A DNA stretch of 64,000 nucleotides, taken from assembly GCF_900111835.1 (NCBI RefSeq), contig NZ_FOJP01000002.1, positions 173,503 to 237,502 of the forward strand. The letters run 5' to 3'. This DNA comes from Metapseudomonas otitidis. GTDB taxonomy: Bacteria; Pseudomonadota; Gammaproteobacteria; Pseudomonadales; Pseudomonadaceae. The position numbers and the translations under genes are program-made. A model generated the notes under the pieces. The model made no database searches. It was not told the DNA's origin and worked only from the letters and a program-made list of their open reading frames with translations. Positions 56,701 through 64,000 of this stretch are shown here, piece by piece; within the stretch, counting starts at the first letter, position 1, and each line of letters starts with the position of its first letter.

Positions 56701-57678
56701 ATGACTCCCGATTCCTTCGACATCCTCCGGCACCGACTCGTCACGGCCATGGCCGAGCCGCCGGCCGAGACCCGGCGCCTGTTCCATGGCCGTGGCCGGC
56801 TCTGGCCGGGGCTGGAGCACGTCACGGTGGACTGGCTGGAGGGCGTGGTGCTGGTGGCGCTGTTCCGTGAGCCGCCGGCCGAGGCGCTGGAAGGCTTGCG
56901 TGCGCTGCTGCTGGCGCTGGCCGAGGCACCTGTCTGGCCTGCTGGAAGCGTTCGCAGTGTACTGCTGCAGCACCGCTACCGACCCGGCAGTGAGACCGAG
57001 TGCCTGTGGGGCGAGGCGGTGGATGCCTGGACCATGCACGAGGACGGCCTGGCCTACCGGCTGGACCTGATGCGCAACCAGAACATCGGCCTGTTCCTCG
57101 ACATGCGCCATGGCCGCCGCTGGGTGCGCGAGGTGGCGGCGGGGCGCCGGGTGCTGAACCTGTTCGCCTACACCTGCGGCTTCTCCGTGGCGGCCATCGC
57201 CGGGGGCGCCGAGGCGGTGGTGAACCTGGACATGGCCCGCGCGGCACTGGCCCGTGGGCGCGATAACCACCGTCTGAATGGCCATGACCTGGGGCGGGTG
57301 AGCTTTCTGGGGCATGAGCTGTTCAAGTCCTGGGGGCGGCTGAAGCGGGAAGGGCCTTACGGGCTGGTGATCATCGATCCGCCGTCGTTCCAGCGCGGCA
57401 GCTTCGAGCTGGACCGGGACTACCGCAAGATCCTCCGCCGCGTGCCGGAACTGCTGGCCCCCGGCGCCCGGGTGCTGGCCTGCGTCAACGACCCGGCCAC
57501 CGGGGCCGACTTCATCATTCGCACGATGGGGGAGGAAGCGCCTGGCCTGGTGTTCCGCGAACGCCTGGCCAACCCGCCGGAATTCGCCGACGAGGACCCG
57601 GAAGGTGGGCTCAAGGCCCTGGTGTTCGAGTGGGAAGGGGCCGGGCAGGCCGGCCTGGAGCCTGAGGCAGGGCGCTAG
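56701..57678 (+). CDS. RlmI-like class I rRNA methyltransferase
   Basis: 325 residues. It has the SAM-binding motif VLNLFAYTCGFSVAAIAGGA, the acidic NLDMARAALARGRDNHRLNG stretch, and the catalytic IIDPPSFQRGSF of m5C RNA methyltransferases of RlmI type, although the N-terminal PUA domain is not recognised. ATG 56701 is preferred. The substrate is likely a large-subunit rRNA cytosine from the family, but this is not certain. It is not part of an obvious operon. Confidence 0.88.
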   Translation: MTPDSFDILRHRLVTAMAEPPAETRRLFHGRGRLWPGLEHVTVDWLEGVVLVALFREPPAEALEGLRALLLALAEAPVWPAGSVRSVLLQHRYRPGSETECLWGEAVDAWTMHEDGLAYRLDLMRNQNIGLFLDMRHGRRWVREVAAGRRVLNLFAYTCGFSVAAIAGGAEAVVNLDMARAALARGRDNHRLNGHDLGRVSFLGHELFKSWGRLKREGPYGLVIIDPPSFQRGSFELDRDYRKILRRVPELLAPGARVLACVNDPATGADFIIRTMGEEAPGLVFRERLANPPEFADEDPEGGLKALVFEWEGAGQAGLEPEAGR

Positions 57679-57705
57679 CCCGGAGGGACGTGCGTGGGGC
57701 TGTAC

Positions 57706-58044
57706 TCAGATCACGCCCGCGTCGTCGTCGTTGATCAGCCGGTTGAGCCCGCCCAGGGCTTCCCGCGCCTGGGTCCGGCTGAGCAGCTTGGACTGGGCGG
57801 CCGGCGGCAGGTCGGTGATGCGCAGGACGCCCTTGGTCATGAGCACGCTGATCAGGTCTTCCAGCACCCGGATCATCTCGCTGTCGCTCTGCTTGAGTTG
57901 CAGCAGGCTGGCCTCGATGGCCTGGTTGGAGTACCAGGCGAGCACGTCCTGGTCGTCGGCGGGGAGCTGGCCGGTGTGGCCGGCGAACTCGGCCGCTTCG
58001 ACCCGCACCAGTTTGCCCTGGTCGTCGCGCTGCACGTAAAGCAT
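57706..58044 (-). CDS. Small conserved Pseudomonas protein ('tryptophan synthase beta-like')
   Basis: 112 residues from ATG 58044, which is preceded by AGGGGG 5 nt upstream; the ATG at 58065 is weaker. It starts MLYVQRDDQGKLVRVEAAEF and has DQDVLAWYSNQAIEASLLQL. In Pseudomonas genomes related proteins are often labelled 'tryptophan synthase subunit beta like protein', which is only a name; there is no catalytic domain. Function unknown. Confidence 0.82.
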   Translation of the reverse strand: MLYVQRDDQGKLVRVEAAEFAGHTGQLPADDQDVLAWYSNQAIEASLLQLKQSDSEMIRVLEDLISVLMTKGVLRITDLPPAAQSKLLSRTQAREALGGLNRLINDDDAGVI

Positions 58045-58130
58045 GGGTACCCCCTGGTTGGACATGATTCGCCGGACGCACATCTATACGCGTGGCCTGG
58101 CAAGCAGGCAAGAATGGCCGGGCAGGGCTG

Positions 58131-58162
58131 CCTTCCCACCGCGCCTGGGCGCGGTGGGAAGG
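58131..58162. terminator. 15-bp hairpin after the RTX adhesin gene
   Basis: CCTTCCCACCGCGCC and its exact complement GGCGCGGTGGGAAGG are separated by 2 nt, giving a perfect 15-bp stem just 8 bp after the adhesin stop. There is no T run, so it may be a non-canonical or mRNA-stabilising terminator, or work with Rho. Confidence 0.7.
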
Positions 58163-58169
58163 GGCTTCA

Positions 58170-61100
58170 TCAGCTGTGCTCGGTCTTCACCAGCGGGTCG
58201 GAGCCGGCCACCAGCGAGCTGACGATCTGCGAGGAGGTCGACCCGTACTGGGTCAGGTCCACGCCTTCGAGCTTGATGGTCACATCGGCGCCGTTGGCGA
58301 CGTTGCCGCTGGTGCTCACCTGCAGGGTGCTGGTGGCGGTGTCGACCTTGAGGTAGTCAAGGATGTTGTTGGCGTTGGCGGCATCGGGCAGCAGGTCGCT
58401 GAGGTCGATGCGGTCGCCTTCGCCGGCGTTGAAGTCCTTGATCACGTCATTGCCGAGGTCGCCGGCCTTCCAGACGAAGATGTCGGCGCCGGCACCGCCG
58501 GTGAGGGTGTCGTTGCCCACGCCGCCGATCAGCAGGTCGTTGCCGTCACCGCCATTGAGCAGGTCGTTGCCAGCGTTGCCGTAGAGCACGTCGTGGCCGT
58601 TGCCGCCGTTGAGGATGTCGGAGTACTTGCTGCCGTTGATCAGGTCGCTGGCCTCGGTGCCGTTGGTGGTGCCGATGGTGTGCAGCGCCCAGCCGGTGTC
58701 GGTCTGCACCAGTTCCTGCCCGGCGCCCGGGGCCTGGAAGATCTCCAGCCCGCTGCCGCTGGCACCCAGCACCTTGTAGGCGGAGTCGGCACTGCCGCTG
58801 AGCTTGAACTCAACTTTCAGGCTCGCTGCGCCGCCTTGATCCCAGTACAGGAGTTCCAGGGCCTGCAGGTCGCCGCTGAGGCCGACACCGCTGAACACCT
58901 TGGTGGTGGTGCTCTGGATGTAGTCGGCTTCGGCCACCACCTGGCCACCGATCATCAGGCGGTAACCGTCGTCCGCGGTGACGCGGATGTCGTAGGTGCC
59001 GCCCTGGGCCAGGTCGAGGAAACCGTGGGCACGGATGATCGCGTCCGAGGTATCGCCCAGGCCTGCGCCGCCGGCCTTGAGGGTGGAGACGTTGCCGGTA
59101 CTGGCCGCCGTGAGGAAGTCGTACAGGTTGTTCTGGATGGTGTTGCTGACGTTGCCGATGGTGGTGCCGTTGGACACCGTGCGGTTGTCGCCCAGGTCGT
59201 CGCTGAACACGGTGGTGCCGTTCTTCAGGCCGTAGTCGATGACGTTGGCGACGAAGGTGGCGTTGACCGAGGCGGCGGCCGCGTTGTCGTTGGAACCGAT
59301 CAGGCTGGTGCTGTTGCCAGTGCGAGACTCGACGTAGTCCTCCACCAGCTTGAGGCTGGTGAGGTTCGGCCGCGCGGTGCCGCTTTCGGCATAGCCCCAG
59401 TATTCGCCGGTCAGGCCGCTGGACAGCGAGGTGCTGGTGTCCGCGACGTTGATGGTGTTGGTGGTGAGGCTTTCATGGCCGACGCCACCGTCGACGATCT
59501 TCAGCGTCAGGTGCTGGCTGGCGGAGCTGGCGGTGGTGCCGTTGGGCTCTACCGACACGGCCTTGATGTCCAGGCCGATCTCGCCACGTACCGAGCCGCT
59601 GACCAGCAGCTTGGCGGTGGCCAGTTGGCCTGCGGTCAGCGATACCACGCCGGCGTTCGCGGTGAGGGTGGTGTTGCCGACCACCACGCTGGCCCCGCTG
59701 GGCAGGTTGGAGAGGTCGTAGCGCAGGCTCTCGGAGCCGTCGGTGTCGGTCAGCGCGCCGCTGATGTAGTTGGCCAGGGCGATGCTGGTCTTGCCGCTGA
59801 CGCCGCCGTCACCGGCCACCACACCTTGGGATGAGGTGAGGGTGATGTTGTCGATCAGCGCTCCACGGCCGCCGGAGGTAGTCGATGTGCCGGCCAGCTT
59901 GATGGTCAGCACCTCGGTGCTGCCTGTGCCGGTGAAGCTGAAGTGGATGTTCTCCCAGTTCAGGCTGGTCTGGCTGCTGGTGGAGCTGTACTCGCCCACC
60001 AGGGTGGTGCCGAGGTAGACCGCGATCTTGGTGAAGCTGGCGTCGAAGCCCGAGCGACCGGCGTAGTCCAGATTCAGCTCGTAGATCTTGCCGACCTCGG
60101 TGGCGACGTTGCGGGTGACGCCCAGGGTCTGGGACGTGCTGCCGCCGGCGTCGTTGAGCTCAAGGGCGTTTCCGTTGTTGGCACCCGGCAACTTGACGGT
60201 GACGTAGTTGCCGGCCTGGTTCTGCATGCTGTCGCCGCTGGCCCAGACCTCGAACACGTTCTTGCCGCCACTGCGCACGTCGCCGGTGGTGACCAGGGAC
60301 CAGTTCTCGAAGGTCGGCCCGGCCACGTCCTGGGAGGTGTTGTCGCTGTTGGGCGCCGATTCCCAGGTGGTGGTGAACAGCGTGCTGGCCGCGGCGGACT
60401 TCACGGTCAGGGTCGGCACGTCGGCCACCGGGGTGATGTCGATGCTCATGGTGCTGCTGGCGGTGCTCAGGGCGCCGTCGCTGCCGCTGTACTTGAAGGT
60501 GGCGTAGGTGGCCTGGTTCAGCCCGACGCCGCTGCCGCCGAAGCTGTCGTGGCCGGACTCGTTGCTGTCCGGCACGAAGCGCAGGCCGCCGGCATCGATC
60601 GCCGACTTGGTGATGGTGCTGTTGGCGGTGACGTCGGTCCAAGTGCCGTTCACCTGCATCTGCAGTTTGCCTTCGATCGGCAGGCTCTCGATCTTGATCG
60701 ACAGGGTGCTGTTGGCGTCGACGTCGCTGACCTTGAAGTCGCTCCAGGCGAAGGTGTAGTTGGTGTCTTCGACGCCGGTGACGTTGGCGCCCGCGACCAC
60801 CACCGGGGCCTCGTTGACGTTGTTCACCTGGATGGTGAACGACTGGGTGTTGGTGCTGCCGTCGGAGCTGGTGGCCTTGACCACGATGGTGTGGCTGGTG
60901 GCGCTCTCGTAGTCCAGCTTGGTGCCGTCGGCGACGGTGACCACGCCGGTGGTGGCGTTGATGGCGAAGCGGCCGCCGGCGTTGTCCACCAGCTCGTATT
61001 TGGTGATGGTGGCGCCGACGTCGCCGTCCACGCCCTTGGCCGTGATGCCCACCACGGTGCCGTTGGCGGCGTTCTCGTTGACCTGGTTGGTGGCGGTGTT

Positions 61101-64000
61101 GCTGTCGGTGATCACAACGCCGTTGTCGTTGACGTTGCCCACCTGGATGGTGAACGACTGGGTGTTGGTGCTGCCGTCGGAGCTGGTGGCCTTGACCACG
61201 ATGGTGTGGCTGGTGGCGCTCTCGAAGTCCAGCTTGGTGCCGTCGGCCACGGTTACAACGCCGGTGGTGGCGTTGATGGCGAAGCGGCCACCCGCGTTAT
61301 CGGTCAGCTCGTACTGGGTGATGGTGGCGCCGACGTCGCCATCCACGCCCTTGGCAGTCACACCGACCACGGTGCCCGTGGCCGCGTTCTCGTTGACGAA
61401 GTTGCTGGCGGTGTCGCTGTCGGTGATGACCACGCCGTTGTCGTTGACGTTGCCCACCTGGATGGTGAACGACTGGGTGTTGGTACTGCCGTCGGAGCTG
61501 GTGGCCTTGACCACGATGGTGTGGCTGGTGGCGGTTTCGAAGTCCAGCTTGGTGCCGTCTGCCACGGTGACCACGCCGGTGGTGGCGTTGATGGCGAAGC
61601 GGCCGCCGGCGTTGTCCACCAGTTCGTACTTGGTGATGGTGGCGCCGACGTCGCCGTCCACGCCCTTGGCGGTCACGCCGACCACGGTGCCGTTGGCGGC
61701 GTTTTCGTTGACCTGGTTGGCGGCGGTGTCGCTGTCGGTGATGACCACGCCGTTGTCGTTCACGTTGGTGACGTTCACGGTGACGGTAGCGGTGGCAGCG
61801 GTCTTGCCGTCGGTGGCGCTGACCTGCAGTTGGTGCTGGGTGGCGGTCTCGTAGTCCAGCGTCTTGCCGTTGGCCAGGGTGATGACCCCGGTGCTGGCGT
61901 TGATGCTGAACAGGCCGGCGTCGTTGCCGCCGGTGATGCTGTAGAACAGCGGCTCGCCGTCGCGGTCCTGATCGGTGCCGGTGAAGCGGTCGCTCAGGTC
62001 GGCGATGGTGGTGCCGGCGGCGGTGTTCTCGGCGAAGGTGACGCTGCTGTCGACCAGGCCGGGTGCGTCATCCAGGTTGGCCACCTGGATGGTCATGGTG
62101 TTGGGCTGGCTGGAGAACAGGCCGCTCTGGTCCTGCACCGAGAAGCTGAAGGAGCCACTGCTGCTGCCGCTGGCGGTGGGGGTGTAGACCAGCGAGGCGA
62201 TCTGCGCCGCGGTGACCAGCATGCCCACGGTGACGGCGGTGCCGTTCAGGCTCAGGCTGCCGTTGCCCGGCAGGCTGTTGATGCGGATGGCCTTGAGGCT
62301 GTCGCCGGCGTCCACGTCGCTGAAGCCGAACTCGGCAGCGCTGAAGCTGCGCGGGGTGCCTTCGTCGGTCTGCACGGTGTTGTCGGCGCCGGTGGGGGCG
62401 TCGTTCACCGGGTGCACGGTGACCGGCAGGGTCAGCGAGGTGGAGGCCTTGTCGCCGTTGGCGCCTTCGGTGGCGGTGGCGGTGACCTTCAGGTCGAAGG
62501 TGCCGTTGTAGTTGGCCGGCGGGGTGATGCTCAGGTTGCCCAGGTTCCAGCCGCTGATGTCGGCGGTGGTGCTGCCGCTGGTGGCGGTGAAGCTGTGCAC
62601 GCCGTCGGTCAGGGTGGCGCCTGCGGGGATCTGCGAGATGCCCACGGAGAGGCTTTCCGAACCGTCGGTATCGTTCAGCGAGGCGGTGAGGCGCGACAGC
62701 GGGATGCTGCTGTCCTCGTCACCCTCGTTGACGTTGTAGAGCTGGTAGTAGCCCTTGCCGTCGCTGCCATGCAGGTCGGACAGGTGCAGGCCGTTGCCGG
62801 CCAGGTCGCTGGCCTTGGTGTAGAGCTGCACGTTGGCGCTGGACAGGTCCTGCACCGGGCCGTTGCCGACCTTGACGTTGACGTCCAGGGTGCCCGGGCC
62901 ACTCTGGTTGTGCTGGTAGATGTCCAGGGTGTAGTAGCCGCTCTGCTGGGCGGTGTAGCTGCCGCTGAACTGGCCGCTGTTGCCGCCCCAGGTGGCGCTG
63001 CCCACGGTGGTGCCGCCGACCACGACCATCACGCTGTCGTCGCCGGTGCCGCTGAAGGTGTAGGTCTGGCCCGCTTCCAGGTAGATCAGGCCGGAGAGCT
63101 TGTTGGCCACGCCGGCGTTGACGCTGTCGATGTGGGCATCGGCCAGGTTGCCGCTGCTGGTGGGGGTGCCGGCGGCGTCGATGGTGCTCTTCAGGGTGGC
63201 CGGGTTGGCGCCGTTGCCGCCGCTGCCCAGGGCCAGGTTGTTCCAGCTCTGTTGCAGCAGGCCGGTGGCGGCGGGGGTGCCGCTCGGCGCCTGGGCGCCC
63301 AGGTTCGGGGCGTCGGCCACCGGCTGGATGCCCACCTGGACGGTGGCGGTGCTGTTGCCGCCCTTACCGTCGGTGACGGTGTAGGTGATGGTGTCCGCAC
63401 CGCTGTAGTTGCCGGTGGGGGTGTAGACCAGCTTGCCGTCGACGATGCTGACGCTGCCGTGCTGCGCGCTGGCGCCGGTCAGGGTCAGGCTGTCGCCGTC
63501 TACGTCGCGGTCGTTGGCCAGCACGTCGATGGTGACGGGGGTGTCTTCCTGGGTGGTGGCGGTGTCGTTGACAGCGGTGGGCGCATCGTTTACCGGCTTG
63601 ACGGTGATGTCGACCACGGTGTCGACCACGCCGCCCTTGCCGTCGCTGACGGTGACCACGAAGCGATCCGGGCCGTTGTAGTCGCCGTTGGGCTTGTAGG
63701 TGTACTCGCCGGTGTTCGGGTCGAGGGTCAGGGTGCCGTTGGCGGTGCCGGTCTTCACGGTGTAGGTGAGGCGGTCGCCGTCCACGTCGGTGGCGGGGAT
63801 GCGGCTGGTCAGGGTGCCGTCTTCATCCACGCTGGCGGTGCTGTTGGGCGCCACCGGGGCATCGTTGACCGGCTTGACGGTGACGCTGACCACGCTGGTG
63901 GTGGTGCCGCCGTGGCCGTCGCTGATGGTGACGGTGAAGGCGTCGGTGCCGTTGAAGTCCTTGGCAGGCTGGTAGGTGTAGGTGCCGTCGGCGTTCATCA
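58170..64000 (-). CDS. Giant RTX adhesin, C-terminal part (N-terminus beyond window)
   Basis: At least 1942 residues are visible and the frame is open to the right edge. In coding order: several cadherin-like/VCBS repeats of about 95 residues (VNDAP junctions), a domain with [20 protein letters not shown], three near-identical 105-residue repeats, a beta-sandwich with [20 protein letters not shown], a PA14-like domain ([20 protein letters not shown]), and RTX nonapeptides ([20 protein letters not shown], then [10 protein letters not shown]) with [20 protein letters not shown]. It ends as type I secretion substrates do, without cleavable signal. By family it is exported by a LapBCE-type system and acts in surface attachment; the N-terminal retention module, if any, and the secretion genes are outside this window. 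Confidence 0.93.
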   Translation of the reverse strand, partial: MNADGTYTYQPAKDFNGTDAFTVTISDGHGGTTTSVVSVTVKPVNDAPVAPNSTASVDEDGTLTSRIPATDVDGDRLTYTVKTGTANGTLTLDPNTGEYTYKPNGDYNGPDRFVVTVSDGKGGVVDTVVDITVKPVNDAPTAVNDTATTQEDTPVTIDVLANDRDVDGDSLTLTGASAQHGSVSIVDGKLVYTPTGNYSGADTITYTVTDGKGGNSTATVQVGIQPVADAPNLGAQAPSGTPAATGLLQQSWNNLALGSGGNGANPATLKSTIDAAGTPTSSGNLADAHIDSVNAGVANKLSGLIYLEAGQTYTFSGTGDDSVMVVVGGTTVGSATWGGNSGQFSGSYTAQQSGYYTLDIYQHNQSGPGTLDVNVKVGNGPVQDLSSANVQLYTKASDLAGNGLHLSDLHGSDGKGYYQLYNVNEGDEDSSIPLSRLTASLNDTDGSESLSVGISQIPAGATLTDGVHSFTATSGSTTADISGWNLGNLSITPPANYNGTFDLKVTATATEGANGDKASTSLTLPVTVHPVNDAPTGADNTVQTDEGTPRSFSAAEFGFSDVDAGDSLKAIRINSLPGNGSLSLNGTAVTVGMLVTAAQIASLVYTPTASGSSSGSFSFSVQDQSGLFSSQPNTMTIQVANLDDAPGLVDSSVTFAENTAAGTTIADLSDRFTGTDQDRDGEPLFYSITGGNDAGLFSINASTGVITLANGKTLDYETATQHQLQVSATDGKTAATATVTVNVTNVNDNGVVITDSDTAANQVNENAANGTVVGVTAKGVDGDVGATITKYELVDNAGGRFAINATTGVVTVADGTKLDFETATSHTIVVKATSSDGSTNTQSFTIQVGNVNDNGVVITDSDTASNFVNENAATGTVVGVTAKGVDGDVGATITQYELTDNAGGRFAINATTGVVTVADGTKLDFESATSHTIVVKATSSDGSTNTQSFTIQVGNVNDNGVVITDSNTATNQVNENAANGTVVGITAKGVDGDVGATITKYELVDNAGGRFAINATTGVVTVADGTKLDYESATSHTIVVKATSSDGSTNTQSFTIQVNNVNEAPVVVAGANVTGVEDTNYTFAWSDFKVSDVDANSTLSIKIESLPIEGKLQMQVNGTWTDVTANSTITKSAIDAGGLRFVPDSNESGHDSFGGSGVGLNQATYATFKYSGSDGALSTASSTMSIDITPVADVPTLTVKSAAASTLFTTTWESAPNSDNTSQDVAGPTFENWSLVTTGDVRSGGKNVFEVWASGDSMQNQAGNYVTVKLPGANNGNALELNDAGGSTSQTLGVTRNVATEVGKIYELNLDYAGRSGFDASFTKIAVYLGTTLVGEYSSTSSQTSLNWENIHFSFTGTGSTEVLTIKLAGTSTTSGGRGALIDNITLTSSQGVVAGDGGVSGKTSIALANYISGALTDTDGSESLRYDLSNLPSGASVVVGNTTLTANAGVVSLTAGQLATAKLLVSGSVRGEIGLDIKAVSVEPNGTTASSASQHLTLKIVDGGVGHESLTTNTINVADTSTSLSSGLTGEYWGYAESGTARPNLTSLKLVEDYVESRTGNSTSLIGSNDNAAAASVNATFVANVIDYGLKNGTTVFSDDLGDNRTVSNGTTIGNVSNTIQNNLYDFLTAASTGNVSTLKAGGAGLGDTSDAIIRAHGFLDLAQGGTYDIRVTADDGYRLMIGGQVVAEADYIQSTTTKVFSGVGLSGDLQALELLYWDQGGAASLKVEFKLSGSADSAYKVLGASGSGLEIFQAPGAGQELVQTDTGWALHTIGTTNGTEASDLINGSKYSDILNGGNGHDVLYGNAGNDLLNGGDGNDLLIGGVGNDTLTGGAGADIFVWKAGDLGNDVIKDFNAGEGDRIDLSDLLPDAANANNILDYLKVDTATSTLQVSTSGNVANGADVTIKLEGVDLTQYGSTSSQIVSSLVAGSDPLVKTEHS
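60800..61755 (-). repeat. Three tandem 315-bp repeats in the adhesin
   Basis: Three copies with an exact 315-bp period (for example, a shared CACCTGGATGGTGAACGACT begins at 60825, 61140 and 61455). Each codes for a 105-residue cadherin-like unit beginning [13 protein letters not shown] and containing [20 protein letters not shown]. They differ from one another by a few substitutions ([11 protein letters not shown] versus [11 protein letters not shown]), so homologous recombination can add or delete copies. Confidence 0.9.

Noticed and set aside
60800..61755. Regular repeats could suggest a CRISPR array
   Set aside because: The period is 315 bp, copies are contiguous and protein-coding in one frame as cadherin-like domains; no short repeats with unique spacers.
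60919..61854. Plus-strand open frame inside the adhesin repeats, with hydrophobic sequence
   Set aside because: It is the reverse of the coding repeats; threonine/valine codons of the adhesin read backwards give a false membrane-like protein.

Overview
The window reads as chromosomal DNA of a high-GC gammaproteobacterium, almost certainly Pseudomonas in the broad sense. The evidence is an aer-acnA neighbourhood like that of P. aeruginosa, a TriABC-like efflux operon with two membrane-fusion proteins, a malate:quinone oxidoreductase, FecI/FecR/TonB-receptor iron signalling, and FAD/FMN and c-di-GMP genes typical of the genus. Most of it has GC near 65%. Two stretches are visibly lower by eye (about 4.75-10.6 kb and 27.0-28.1 kb, close to 50-55%) and look acquired.

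Layout. 0-4.1 kb: an AraC-regulated TonB-dependent siderophore receptor followed by a small four-helix membrane protein and a gene cut by the window edge. 4.2-4.7 kb: a decayed 2,3-butanediol dehydrogenase. 4.9-10.6 kb: a low-GC two-gene islet, the best candidate here for a little-described system. It holds a TIGR04141/DUF6119-like protein and, convergent to it, a 1291-residue protein that joins a PD-(D/E)XK-like nuclease domain, a STAND NTPase and a long C-terminal region, which is an Avs-like architecture. 10.9-11.7 kb: a BRO-N gene preceded by a structured, repeat-rich leader. 12-14.7 kb: a methyltransferase, a LuxR regulator, a small XRE regulator with a 16-bp palindrome, and a secreted protein. 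14.9-19.5 kb: a translationally coupled cluster of a fused betaine-type ABC transporter, its binding protein, a homocysteine S-methyltransferase and MsrA. 19.5-23.7 kb: receptor, FecR and FecI with a Fur-box-like site. 23.9-30.2 kb: small secreted and membrane proteins (one interrupted at an 8-G run), a GNAT enzyme, a GAF-GGDEF cyclase, two orphan low-GC genes, and an ADP-ribosylglycohydrolase.

30.2-34.9 kb: an unusual flavin/ferredoxin fusion oxidoreductase, a GST and two tandem LysR regulators. 35.1-38.1 kb: secreted proteins and a small gene bracketed by palindromic intergenic repeats. 38.3-43.6 kb: a TriABC-like RND efflux operon. 43.8-50.1 kb: aer, acnA and a lipoprotein-type mqo. 50.4-58.0 kb: HD-GYP phosphodiesterase, allophanate hydrolase with a GntR regulator, DUF1543, a Cache-GGDEF cyclase, an RlmI-like methyltransferase and a small conserved Pseudomonas protein. 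58.2-64.0 kb: the C-terminal 1.9 kb of residues of a giant RTX adhesin (PA14, three near-identical 105-residue cadherin-like repeats, RTX nonapeptides), whose N-terminus lies outside the window.

Together the genes cover iron uptake, sulfonium/betaine and methionine metabolism, TCA-cycle enzymes, aerotaxis, c-di-GMP signalling plus a surface adhesin, xenobiotic efflux, and a probable anti-phage locus.
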